A stretch of 64,000 nt of DNA from Atherix ibis (taxonomy: Eukaryota; Arthropoda; Insecta; Diptera; Athericidae): contig OY282605.1 of the NCBI GenBank assembly GCA_958298945.1, positions 31,536,811 through 31,600,810 on the forward strand. The letters are read 5' to 3'. A model generated the notes under the pieces. That model made no database searches and had not been told where the DNA came from. It saw only the letters and a program-made list of their open reading frames with translations. Within the stretch, counting starts at the first letter, position 1. Every line of letters starts with the position of its first letter. Shown piece after piece: positions 12,550 through 23,028 of this stretch. A program made the position numbers and the translations under genes.

Positions 12550-12790
12550 TAGCCCTTTTAAAGGCATACAGTGCGACGTTGGCTTTTTAAATACGGTCTT
12601 CCACGTTCAGATTCGAGCTGAGTATCAAGTCAGGGATCACTCCTAAATACCTCGCATGAGTGGCAAAACACAGGGGTATTCTTTTGAGTTTCGAAGGATT
12701 AATGAAAGGAGGCATCTGACGCTTTTTTGTAAACAGAACGAGTTCTGTCTTGAAAGGATTTACTCCTAACTGGTGACCGTTAAGATGGAA
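12550..12790 (-). mobile_element. fragment of a second LINE reverse transcriptase
   Basis: The minus strand reads KTELVLFTKKRQMPPFINPS, then HARYLGVIPDLILSSNLNV and, after a stop, KANVALYAFKRAI. This is the thumb region typical of RNase H-bearing LINEs, not of the R1 fragment it touches. The two fragments meet abruptly near 12548, showing nested insertion or recombination between dead copies. Confidence 0.65.
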
Positions 12791-12799
12791 TTGAGTTGA

Positions 12800-13868
12800 A
12801 AGTGGGAAAGTAGGCGACTTACTTTAAAGTCAGAATTGGCTTAAGGATTTTTCGAAGGCATAAAGTGGTTAGAGCAATTGTCGATAATAGAAAGATTTGG
12901 CAAGGCTAGATTGACAAGTGGCAGAAGCTGACTGAGTTGATTTTGTATTCCAATTCCTAATTATAGTATCATGTGATATGACAAGTATGCCACGTTAAAT
13001 AATAGTTAAATACTATTATTCAACACAAACATATTGTTTCAATCTATTATATAAACTTGAAAAGAAGTGATATAAAAAGTAGACATAACTTATAACATAG
13101 AAAAACAAAAATTTGTGAATAAATATTACTTATATTTATTATATAACATTATTTGGAAATAAAGAGAATTTTAATTTTATACCTAATTAAAGTGGTAAAA
13201 AAATATTTATTGGCAAACTATAGATTTTTTCAATTAATTTTTGGACAATATTTTACCTCAAAAATATTTGTTTTCCTAATTAATCAATGTACTTGTTATT
13301 TTGGTAAATAATATATAATTTTGATTGTTTTCTGATTTATAATAATTTTCATAAATTAATACGATTTTATATGAAATCATATTTTCAATAAATTGTTAAT
13401 CCACGTCATATATTATCATCCTTTTTATGCTTCATAAACTATTTGCAACAAAAAATAAATTAAATGGATTTATGAATACTGGTTGTTATATTGTATAATA
13501 ATATGGAACTTTTATGAAAATGGAACAATAAATTGAAAATTATTATATAACAACCAATGTATGGGAGGATATGACAAGTAGAACCATTTATATTAATGGA
13601 CAGCTTCTATTTTCCTAGCTACTTAATATCCTTGAAACCTATTTTATTAAATTTTTTGTTATGTTAATGGCTAATAAATGTTTTCTTCTTAATGTAGAAG
13701 TATTGTAGTAAAAAGTAAATAGTTTTTATTTATATTATTATATGGTTCTACTTAATAAGATTAATTTTTATAGATAACTATTTTTATATGAATTTTTTTT
13801 GAGTACTTCTAAATTTTAAACGAACGAACCATTAATGAAATTGTTATAATTAATATTTTGTAGCTAAA
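12800..13868. other. AT-rich non-coding stretch
   Basis: Near 12810-12900 there is faint similarity to the minus-strand Jockey relic at 62090-62140. The rest is AT-rich with no supported gene. Confidence 0.45.
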
Positions 13869-15138
13869 GAGTTTTCTAATAAGAGTGATATGATTTCTTT
13901 TCAAAAAAAAAACACACTAATTGTTAAGAAAATTCAAATGTTTTTTATTTAATGTAAAGTACAGTCAATACAATTAAGTTCTAAATAAAACGTCATTCAA
14001 ATGGCCTCCACGACTTCTTTTGGTGGAACGAATTAGATGCACCCAATTTTCGAGCACTTTTTCCACTAAATCAAGTCGTATGTCATGAAGAGCACGTTCA
14101 ATATTGACTTCTAAAGCTTGAAGAGAGTCTGGTTTATTGCTAAGGACCAATGACTTCAAATAGCCCCACAAGAAATAGTCTAATGGTGTTAAATCACAAC
14201 TTCTTGGAGGCCATTCAATGTCACAATTTCTTGAAATAATCGAATCTCCAAACTTTTCTTGGAATAATTCGGTTGTTGCACGTGCTGTGTGGCACGTAGC
14301 CCCGTTTTGTTGGAACCAGATGTTGTCAAGATCAATAAAAGTTGGTTATCATCGATCTATGGTATACCGTTCTCCATTGACAGTAACGGTGTGACCAGCT
14401 TCATTTCGAAAGAAGTACGAACCGATGATTCCACCAGACCAAAAACTACACCAAACTGACAATTTATGGGAATGTAATGGGTGTTCATGAATAATTTGTG
14501 GATTTTCTTCGCACCAGAATCGACAGTTTTGTTTATTTACCGCACCACTCAGATGAAAGTGAGCCTCATCGGAGAAGATAATTTTCTTAAAAAAATCGTT
14601 ATCGTTTTCAAGTTGTTCCAAGACAAAATCAGCAAATTCACGACGGCTTCAGTTCTTGAGTGATAACAATTTTATACGGATACAAGCCCAAATCCTTTCT
14701 CAAAATCCACCAGGTTGTGGTGTAAGACAGTCCCAATTCTTGAGAACGTCTTGGAATCGACAAATTGCGGTCTTCAGCAACACTTGCCTGAACGGCAGCA
14801 ATATTTTCATTACTTCGAGCGGTTCTTTATCTTATTAGCACTTGAACATTATGTAAAGAAAATGTACGCTCGAAATTTTTAACAATTTGACGAATAACGA
14901 GCACAGTTGGACGATTATAACGACCATAAAATGGTAAAAGCGCACGAAAAGTTGCAATTGGAGAACGATTATTTTGATAATAAAATTGAATAATTTGTAA
15001 ATGTTATTCTTACGTATATCTTTCCATGATGAAATTGTAAACATGACTTAATACAATGAAAAAAATACGACAGATCGTGACACATTACAAATGGCCGAAA
15101 CGTCATTTAGAAATCATATCACTCTTATTGGAAAACCC
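13869..15138 (-). mobile_element. Tc3-like (IS630-Tc1-mariner superfamily) element, decayed
   Basis: Terminal inverted repeats GTTTTCTAATAAGAGTGATA (left) and a matching right end border the element, and TA follows on the right. Minus-strand fragments include IIFSDEAHFHLSGAVNKQNC (first catalytic Asp) and NPQIIHEHPLHSHKLSVWC, then GSYFFRNEAGHTVTVNGERY. Near the C-terminus it reads WPPRSCDL, LDYFLWGYLKSLVLSNKPDS and EVNIERALHDIRLDLVEKVL. Several frameshifts separate these blocks. A shorter sister lies at 35304. Confidence 0.85.
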
Positions 15139-15480
15139 TATATTTCTAAAAAAATCATTATAAATCTAGCAACATTTACGTAAAAAAAAATGCAGGAAAA
15201 GTACACAATTTTTTAATTTTTTTAAAATTTTAAATTGAAAAAAATCAGCGATTTGATAAACGAAAATCATTTGAATAGACTTGATGATATTTTTTAAGTA
15301 ATTTTTATAGATTTCTTTAGGTAGATTTTTTTAAAAAGTATTTTATTAATAAAGAGGTGCTAAATCTGAGATCACTTGAAATCACTATTTTTCGGCATAA
15401 TTCTATCAGAAAATATCAATGGCAGGGGATACGTCTGGGTGTAGATAAATTGGTTATAAATTGGATACCTTAATAGACTA
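15139..15480. other. AT-rich non-coding stretch
   Basis: No gene or repeat is recognised here. Confidence 0.5.
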
Positions 15481-16740
15481 GGGGTATGAGCGCGCTCTCA
15501 GTCCTGACTTCGTCTAGCAGAGCCGATCTGCTAACCACGTAGCGGACTATGCCAGGAAGTGTCTACAGGTTTGGTAAACTCATGGAAGTTAGCTGGCTTA
15601 GCAGTGCTAAAGAAATTTACAAGGGATCTTACTGTAGCTTCTTCAGGGCGAAGCGCACATTACGGGGTAGTTGTACATGATAAAATCCAGTACCATGGGA
15701 CCCGGGAGCCCTACGGTGGTTAGTGCGCCGTGCCCGGTCATTGGTGAAGAGTCTTTGGCTGAAATGTGGTGGCTGTGGTTAAATACCTATATCGCGAGTA
15801 CTGCAGATGAAAGTAAAGGCATACATAGGCCTTGCTAGCAACAGTTAGGCTAACTTGCTTATAACTGGTTAATGACTGTGAGCTGATTGACATATCCGTG
15901 GATGCAGCTGGGCATATGGCGGGACTAGGTTGGTTGCAAAAATGTGTATGGAGTGATAAGGAATTGACAGTGACAATTGTGACTGATTCATGCGTGGGAC
16001 ACAATTAATGGTTTTAGATTAAAAAGTTGACAAAATTATGGCATTGATGCTACTGTGAGTGTAGTCGTAATTGAAGATGAAACTGTGGCGTTGAAGCTTG
16101 CCTGCCTTTTACAAAAATAAGTGGAGTTATAGTGAAAGTCAATGTTGGGGCGTTGAAATTTGCATGGCTAATATGAGTGGAGTCGTAATTAATGATGAAA
16201 TAATGATGAAACTATGCTAGTGTGAATGGAGTCATATCTGAATAAGATAACGAAATAGCCTTATATAGGGTTCCATGCATGGTGTGGCCCGGGCAGGACA
16301 TCAGGAGTGTGATTGCGGTTGAGATGGGTGAAACCGCTTGGATCTAGTCGGCTGGGCTGGCGAAATTCATATATGCAGATCTGTGATACGCGTTGATTGG
16401 GCGTATCTCAATACCTATGGTCGTAGGTGGCCCATGGTATTATGTCTAACGATAGGTATAGTACTTAAAACAATAGCAATTTACTGTAGAGCATACAACC
16501 CGTATGATCCAACTATAAGATCTATACTAGACTTGGTCGCGGCACCGGAACTAGCCTAGCAGTGCTAAGGAAATTATAAGGTTACTTACCGTAGTTCTTT
16601 GAGCGAAGCGTAATCAGCAGATACTCTGAAAGCAGAGCTGACTGGTACCACGACGGTCGGGAGCCCCACAGTTCATCCACCGTATTTGGCCAAGGTGAGG
16701 AACCGAGGTTCTCACCTATATCGCAGGTACTCGTATTTTC
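15481..16740 (+). repeat. cluster of R1-clade 3' tail relics
   Basis: At least two copies of the tail seen at 32400-32700 can be recognised. They start near 15585 (GGCTTAGCAGTGCTAAAGAA) and near 16552 (CTAGCAGTGCTAAGGAAATT). Each is followed by the conserved GAGCCCNACGG/GAGCCCCACAG and CCTATATCGC(A/G)GTAC phrases. The DNA between them has similar composition (direct TGAGTGGAGTCGTAATT repeats near 16060-16230). No reverse transcriptase is present. Confidence 0.6.
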
Positions 16741-16751
16741 ATATGAGTACG

Positions 16752-17800
16752 TAAATAGAAATTTGTCTATAAGTCCTTAGAAAATCCGAGAAATTGCGGT
16801 CGTAGTATCGGTAAAGATTTTTTTTTGTAAGTAGCAGTATCGACAGGAAAGCTGTCAAAATTTCAGCTTGATCCATAAAGTTAACGACATTTATTTGTGC
16901 ATAACAATGGAGAAAAGCGAGTTTAGGGCTGTTATCAAATATCTCCATTTGAAAGGCTTAAGCCCGAAAGAAATCAAAGCCGAGTTGGATGCAGTTCATG
17001 GCACATCTGCACCTGTGTTTGCGAATTTACAATAGGGTGAATGAATTTAAACGTGGCCGTTCATCAACAAAAGATGAACATCGTTCAGGACGCCCAGTTG
17101 AGGTGTCTACTCCTGCAATCATCGACAAAATCCACGATCTGATTTTGAACGATTGGCTAATTAAAGTGCGGAAATTAGTTGAAGCCACGGGCATATCACA
17201 AGGTACAGTCGCTTCAATTTTGCATGAAAAATTGTCTGTGAAAAAAATTTCGGCAAGATGGGTGCCGCGTTTGCTCTCAGAGGAGAATAAGCGCAATCGT
17301 GTAGTGGACTCTGAGGCTATGTTGGCAGTCTTTCATCGCAATCCTGCCGAATTCCTTCGTCGATATGTCACTGTGGACGAAACCTGGATACACTACTACA
17401 CTCCAGAAACGAAAAGACAGTCATCACAGTGGATTCTCTAGGGTGAACGGGCTCCGAAGAAGGCAAAAACTGTGCCATCGGCCGGCAAGGTGATGGCCAC
17501 GGTCTTTTAGGATTCTCAGGGCATCATTTAATCGACTACTTGGAAAAAGGAAAAATAATAACAGGAGCGTATTACGCGTCGTTATTGCAACGGTTGAGCG
17601 AAGAAATCAAAGAGAAACACCCCAATCTGAAGAAGAAAAAATCCTCTTGCATCAGGACAATGCGCGTGTGCACACCTGCGCTGTTTCCATGGCCAAAATT
17701 GTGGAATTGAGAATGGAATTGTTGCAGCATCCCGCTTATTCACCAGATTTGGCCCCGAGTGACTATTTTCTTTTCCCCAATCTGAAGGGTGACTATTTTC
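16752..17800 (+). mobile_element. mariner, lineage 2, truncated at both ends
   Basis: The left end keeps only ATAAGTCCTTAGAAAATCC of the terminal repeat seen complete at 40568. The transposase starts at an ATG at 16907 (MEKSEFRAV). It is frameshifted near 17025 and then reads from 17036 to a premature stop at 17441, covering the DNA-binding region and the first catalytic motif VTVDETWIHYYTPETKRQ. Later parts, including HQDNARVH and APSDYFLFPNL, are in broken frames. The 3' end is cut at about 17790, where it joins the duplication carrying the peptide gene. Confidence 0.85.
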
Positions 17801-17803
17801 TTT

Positions 17804-17886
17804 TCCCTGAGTATTGAAGTGTCACTTATATTATCTGGTGACTTACTATGTCCCTGAGTATTGAAGTGTCACTTATATTATCTGGT
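17804..17886. repeat. 47-bp tandem duplication at a mariner/duplication junction
   Basis: The 36-base stretch TCCCTGAGTATTGAAGTGTC to ATTATCTGGT appears at 17804-17839 and again at 17851-17886. It marks the boundary between the truncated mariner and inverted arm A. Confidence 0.85.
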
Positions 17887-18251
17887 TTGAAATTTTTCTT
17901 GATAAAGGAAGAGAAGAGATAATTTTCATATTTATGAAAAAGTAAAATTTAATCTATTAAATACTAAATATTAAATACAATTAATTAGTTATTCAAGTCT
18001 TAAATTAAACGCCCCCCCCCCCTGTCCTTCTCCGGCAATTATTGCTTATGATCTTATCAGATCGAATTATTATTGCAATTTTCCATCAATATTTTTTGAT
18101 TCTAAATATTTTTCTTATCGAATTTGGTTCTAATTTGCAAATCTAAGCCGAATTAATTAAATCTTAATTATGGAAAATATGTTGTGGTTCTTGTGGTTCA
18201 TTAGAATTTTTGTTTATCAAGCTTTTTCCATTTTGGCGATCTTCAATTTAG

Positions 18252-18259
18252 TATATAAA
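18252..18259 (+). promoter_or_regulatory. TATA box of peptide gene copy 1
   Basis: TATATAAA lies 82 bases upstream of the ATG, inside the upstream block shared by all copies. Confidence 0.65.
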
Positions 18260-18333
18260 CCCCAGAAGTTATTGTTGATTTTTAGTTTGATTTTGGATAT
18301 CAATTGATCCACGAAAGAAAAAAACTAATCAAA

Positions 18334-18602
18334 ATGAAATATTTTCTATTGGCCTTCATCATGTCATCTATTTGGTGTCTTCGCTTGTTCAAGCATTGGA
18401 GCATCCTGAACCCATTAATAAGGTAAGTTGAACTGTTTATTAAAAAATCTTATATTATAAATTTTTATATAAAAGAGTGATTAAATTTTGCATTAAACGA
18501 TTTATTTTGGTAAAGGTGAAGAACGAACCCTTGCTTAACATAATGCGTGAGAAATCTCCATACCGGGAATATCTTTCCGCATGGATTACGAGACGAAGCT
18601 GA
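18334..18602 (+). pseudogene. secreted peptide gene family copy 1, frameshifted
   Basis: This is a two-exon copy: exon 1 is 18334-18422, intron 18423-18515 (GTAAGT to AAAG), exon 2 18516-18602. Exon 1 is 89 nt where the intact sisters have 90. One T is missing in the signal-peptide core near 18373, so the literal frame goes MKYFLLAFIMSSIWCL and out of register. Exon 2 still encodes VKNEPLLNIMREKSPYREYL and then SAWITRRS with a stop, parallel to the 34547 copy. It loses the final SYPAYL segment seen in the sisters. AATAAA follows near 18657. The copy is either a recent pseudogene or carries a sequencing error at one base. The upstream TATA and flanks are intact. Confidence 0.75.
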
Positions 18603-18785
18603 ATTTTCTACCGGCGCCATTTCGCAGTTTTTCCGCTGTTCAACGATGACTTGAAAAATAAAAATAACTAAAAAAAAATTAGGTAAGCATAATAAGTTAT
18701 TGTTTTTAATTATTTTGACATATTTTCATAGTAAACCTGGAAGTTATCAAATCGTTTTATAAATGACTGTTGATCGATTTTGATT

Positions 18786-19160
18786 CTTAGAACTGACGAT
18801 GAGGGATGACAGGATTCCGATTGCTATCACAACAGTTAGGGTAACTACCTTGAAACTGGCTACTGACTGTTAGTAAATGGACCTACTTGCTCCAATGAAT
18901 GGAGCTGGTTATAGGAGGGACCACGTAATTGATGGAAAATTGAATGTTTGCCTGCTTCATGCATGGAACACGCAAGATGGTTACAAGAGATGTGTTAGAT
19001 AGACGGAAGTGGGCTATGAGAAGGTAGACCTGAGTACACTTCTGATAGGGACGTAACAATACTGAGTTGTGCATTGGATAGCGAGCTAGAATATTGTTAA
19101 GTAATTGAGATTCGTGCAATTACCTGGATCAAGTCAGCTGAGCTGGCGAAATCCTATCAC
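18786..19160 (+). repeat. R1-clade tail-like relic
   Basis: Phrases such as GCTATCACAACAGTTAGG, ACTGGCTACTGACTGTTAGT and CTGGATCAAGTCAGCTGAGC recur from the 9.5k and 15.8-16.4k relics. There is no coding sequence. Confidence 0.5.
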
Positions 19161-19213
19161 TCACTAGTCACCCATCAAGGTCACTAGTCACCATCAAGCT
19201 CACTAGTCACCAT
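19160..19213. repeat. short tandem repeat, three units of about 21 bp
   Basis: TCACTAGTCACCATCAAG-type units follow one another three times with small changes. Confidence 0.8.
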
Positions 19214-19447
19214 AATACTAGCGTTTTTAAATAAATACAAACCAATGATATCTCTTGCCCAAGCACCGCACCTCACAGTTACTTAGCAATAGTGTACAGG
19301 TCGTTTGTGAATTGCTTTTGGATTTTATTATATTTAAAAAGAAATCCCCTTAATTTAAAATCCTTTTAGTCACTTCTTATCATTTTCCTGTCAAAATCAG
19401 GATTTTGTCTGTGGAGCTCTCAAGTCTTTTACTCCATTGTCGATCGA

Positions 19448-19657
19448 TTAACGATATGATCTCAGGGCTGAAGTTCCTATATCACCAGAATTTTTGTAAG
19501 GGTATAAATATAAATCTTTATGCAAAATATTCCGTAGTACGGTTTGAGAAAGATTCAAATCTTGCACGCAATGCCAATATAGGTTCCCGGACTTTTTGCT
19601 TAATTGATGACTAGACTTTGTTCTATAGGTTCCCCGACTTTTTGCCACAGATGACAA
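19448..19657 (-). pseudogene. N-terminal transposase relic, Tc1/Tc3-like
   Basis: The minus strand reads LYWHCVQDLNLSQTVLRNIL and then HKDLYLYPYKNS. This matches the helix-turn-helix segment (RTxLxRILxKDLxLxPYKIQ) of Tc3-like transposases annotated DUF4817. No terminal repeats were found. It is a short dead fragment. Confidence 0.55.
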
Positions 19658-19689
19658 GACTTTGTTCTATCAAATACTGTAGTTTGTTT

Positions 19690-20380
19690 CATAAAACTAT
19701 TCACTATTCAATAAATAGTGTAATTTGAAGTCACGTTATTCTGATCCAATTTTATATGTAATTTTACAATAATTGCCCGTTGATTTAGGTTATAACGCTT
19801 TTGGTATGTAAAAATGAGGTTAGTTGATTTTATTTCGGTTAGCTTTATACACCAAAGTTTAGTCCAGTTGTTAACATTACTTAGTGCAACCTGGAGTTTT
19901 GTAATTGCTCTTATAAGGCACGTGTCTGTAGCTATTATTGCATTATTATCTACATCGTTTTATTGTGAAATGTCTGTGGTATACGCCAAGTACAGAATAG
20001 GGCCAAGTGGGCTACCTTGCGGTACCCCAGCCAAGATACGTTATTTGTTTTCGTATCCGACTACAAATTTTCTTCTCTAATGTATATGATTTTAGCATCT
20101 CAGAAAATTGTATTTAAGTCTTTCATCGAATATCTATGCAACGTCTAGGAAGATTGCTGAGGATACTTTTTTCTCCTCAAATCATTTTTTAATCTCGTAA
20201 GTGATTCCGTGGAACTGGTGCAGAGTAGAGTGTTTAGTTCTAAAGTCAAACTAAAGGATTGGAATGAGTTTTTTTTTCTTTAATAATAGATAACAATCTA
20301 TTTAATATTAGCTTTTCGAATATCTTTGACATTATGGGTAGTAAAGATATCGGACGATAGGTATACCGATCTTCCAGTGC
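19690..20380 (-). mobile_element. Jockey-clade reverse transcriptase fragment
   Basis: The minus strand reads YRPISLLPIMSKIFEKLILN near 20370-20310. Further on it reads LAGVPQGSPLGPILYLAYTT near 20040-19980 and a degraded YADDTA box (NNAIIATDT). These are palm motifs of a Jockey-type LINE. Frames are heavily broken and no tail or target duplication is visible. Confidence 0.7.
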
Positions 20381-20463
20381 TGGGGTACATATATCAGCTT
20401 TAAGCATGTATTAATAATGTTTTTATGTTATACTTAATTATATTTTTAATTTCTTTAAGGGTC

Positions 20464-20830
20464 CTTGTTATCTACAGGGTGTGTTTTATGTTCCATGTCA
20501 AATATCCGTCTCTGGCCACGGCGCAAAGATGAGCTCTTTTAAGCACATTTTTCAATGCATTTTCGCAGACTTCCGGTATAATTTCGGCAAATTCATTTCG
20601 AATGTTGTTCTTAAGCATCGAGGTTATGGTAGGTTTGTTAGTGTATACCTTGTCCTTTAAGTACTTCCGTACCAAAAAAAAAAGGAAGAGTTCAAATCAA
20701 CGAATTGTGGGCGCCAGTAGTCGATATCACCTATTTGTGACATAGTTCGGGCGGGAAAAATTTCTCTCAAAATTTGCATCGTAGCTCGAGCTATATGTGA
20801 TGTGGAACCACATGTTTTGTAGGCCTAAGT
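20464..20830 (-). pseudogene. C-terminal transposase relic, Tc3-like
   Basis: The minus-strand frame 20675-20472 reads YLKDKVYTNKPTITSMLKNN, then IIPEVCENALKNVLKRAHLC and DGYLTWNIKHTL, matching the C-terminus of IS630/Tc3-like transposases. Upstream, TSHIARATMQILREIFPARTM continues in a shifted frame. The edge ACAGGGTGTGTTTTATGTTC at 20473 may be a terminal repeat. Confidence 0.6.
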
Positions 20831-21299
20831 GAACTATTTTAAAAGACCAATTAGAAAATTATTTAATTTGATTTTTATTTTCCTTTGCTCCGGAAGGTTT
20901 ATTTTTTTGCTCCAAATAAACCCCAACAATCATAAATTCAGGCTGTCAGTTAATGTCAAAATTTGGACATTTTCATGGCAAGTTAAAAAAAATCAGTAAT
21001 AATCAGTAAAGAAAACTTTTCTTTCTTGATATAAATAAATATGGTTCTTACTGCAACAGTCTCCATTGGAATGAAATTTGTCTATTTAAAAATGAGTACA
21101 GAGGTGAGATGCCGTACAAAATCACATTAACTGCATGAAAATATGACAAAATCAACCAAAAGTGATTGTCTTAATAGGGTTGTTCGACATTCTATAGTCA
21201 CGTGACTATTTTGAATCGATTTTACAGTCATCGAATGAATAATTATTTGGACTGGAAGGTCATTACCTATACAGATTGGCCAAGCATCCCTTAAATATT

Positions 21300-21510
21300 A
21301 AAATGGCTGCATATGATATCCAGCAGCGAGTAAAACTCATTGAGTTTTTCTATTCTAGTGAAAGATGAATTATTCAAACTCAGAGAAAATACCTTGAACT
21401 TGGTATCGCCAGAACATCGCTTCAACTTAGTATTGCCAGAACATCGCTTCAGAAGATTCTGAAACTTGATTTAAAAATATTTCCATAAAAGATCCAAGCC
21501 CAGCAGACTC
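21300..21510 (+). pseudogene. N-terminal transposase relic, Tc3-like (DUF4817 type)
   Basis: The plus strand reads MAAYDIQQRVKLIEFFYSS and then, across frame breaks, ARTSLQKILKLDLKIFP and KIQAQQTL. The order fits the DNA-binding N-terminus of Tc3-like transposases. The phrase for IARTSLQ is duplicated, as CTTGGTATCGCCAGAACATC and TTAGTATTGCCAGAACATCG. Confidence 0.55.
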
Positions 21511-21699
21511 TGCAGTGAGTTATTTTTTTTTATTGTATTTCATGTGGACACCCTGTATTATCTAATGTCAGAAGCTCGGTATTACCGGAGTAAAGAATGA
21601 AATGGTTTGAGTGACAAGTAATCAAAATTGATCAAAATTAATCAAAAACTTTAGTTGCAATCTAAAAGTCACCAGTCGTTATGTCACTCTATGTCGGCA

Positions 21700-22215
21700 A
21701 TTAAGCTCACTTCACACGATAATATTTTTCCTGCTTCTGTTCGTGCTTGCTACCGTGCTGGCTGCGATGCTATGAATTATGTCACCGCTACTACTTTCGA
21801 AGCAAGATTTCAGTAAAAGAACCGGTTCTATTTTTCGTACTATTTTTGCTATTACGAGGAATTTTGATTCGTATTTTTAACGAGAACCCATTATCTTGTC
21901 ATGTGGTTATGTGAGCATTTGTTCACAGCCAGAAATACAATGTTAAAAACAAGCATCGTCTGAAGCCCTATATTTAAAAACTATCACAAAATCAAAGCAA
22001 AAAAACACGCTTTACACGACTATATTTTTCCTGCTTCTTTTCGTGCTTGCTACCGTGCTGGCTGCGATGCTACTTTCGAAGCAAAATTTCAGAAATAGAA
22101 CCAGTTCTATTTGTCGTACTATTTTTGCTTCTACAAATGTTTTAAATTCGTACTTTTAACGAGAATCAACAAGAAAACATTATATTGTCACGTGGTTATA
22201 TGAGCAGTTGTTCCA
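21700..22215. repeat. two-unit tandem repeat, about 300-bp period
   Basis: A block beginning CACTTCACACGATAATATTT and one beginning CGCTTTACACGACTATATTT share TTTTCCTGCTTCT, TTCGTGCTTGCTACCGTGCT, GGCTGCGATGCTA, and GTCACGTGGTTATATGAGCA-type phrases. Unit starts are about 302 bases apart. No coding frame is obvious. Confidence 0.75.
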
Positions 22216-22460
22216 ACATGTCCAGATAGCGGTCACCAGTAACTGTTACAGCATTGCATCCAGCATTCTCAAAGAAATAGGCCCACTGATAGCGCCAGCT
22301 CAAATGCCGCACCATAAAGTTACTATACGGGGGCGTAGTGGTTTTTAGTGTATTAGATGAGGGTTTTCAGTGCGCCAATAGCGTATATTCTGTTTATTAA
22401 CAAAGTCAGCCAAGTCAAAGTGGGGGTCGTCGTTCTTAATGATTTTCTGCCAAAAATTGT
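22205..22460 (-). pseudogene. central transposase relic, Tc3-like
   Basis: The minus strand reads ADFVNKQNIRYWRTENPHLI and then VTLWCGI and AISGPIFLRMLDA, parallel to VNKQNCRFWCEENPQIIHEH and WCSFWSGGIIGSYFF of the 14.4k element. Stops interrupt it. Confidence 0.65.
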
Positions 22461-22625
22461 GGTCGGGTATACCGAGTTATAAAACTCGAGCACTCCAGTT
22501 TCACCGCCGTTCCTGGTCATTTACCTGCAGCTGTTGTGTCAATTGCATTTTACAGGTAAAAACGAATAATTTTTTTGAGAATTTTTAACAAACATGAAGA
22601 GATATTCCGAATTCTTGTGCGCCCG

Positions 22626-22725
22626 GAATGTCCGGGTACTTCTCATTGACACCGGGGACATTCTGAAAGAGTGTTGCTGAATGTCCGCCGTCGATGAGAG
22701 GTACTCGGACATTCAGCAATACTCT
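22626..22725. repeat. two overlapping alternative hairpins
   Basis: AGAGTGTTGCTGAATGTCCG at 22668-22687 pairs with 22706-22725 (one mismatch). The outer GAATGTCCGGGTACTTCTCA segment at 22626-22650 pairs imperfectly with 22690-22714. The two foldings exclude each other. Confidence 0.7.
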
Positions 22726-23013
22726 GCCTCATTGCATCAATCTTTCAAGGTGTACATTGACTTAATTGTCGCCCAGCTTTAATTTTATCTCCCAGTATAT
22801 GCATATTTTTAAAATTATTAAAACTTGCTCAGCATCTGATTAACATAATAAAAGTCACGTACTTTTCTTCGCGCATTTACAATAGAACAAAAATTTAAAT
22901 AAAATATTTTAATAATTTAAACACGTTGTTATAGTATTAGACACTTTAAAATAAATTATCATTGACTATTTTCTATGATTATTAAGTTTCAATAAACAAA
23001 TATTATTCAATTT

Positions 23014-23028
23014 AAATTGGCAATCAAA
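23014..23028 (+). repeat. left target-site duplication of Jockey insertion
   Basis: The 15-mer AAATTGGCAATCAAA is repeated exactly at 24804-24818. Confidence 0.9.

Larger units (their letters stand above)
17823..18785 (+). repeat. inverted duplication arm A1 carrying a peptide gene
   Basis: This block matches the reverse complement of 34332-36425, apart from an insertion in the other arm that includes the Tc3-like element. Similarity covers distal upstream DNA, promoter, both exons, intron and about 180 bp of 3' flank, ending near GTTGATCGATTTTGA. Confidence 0.85.
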
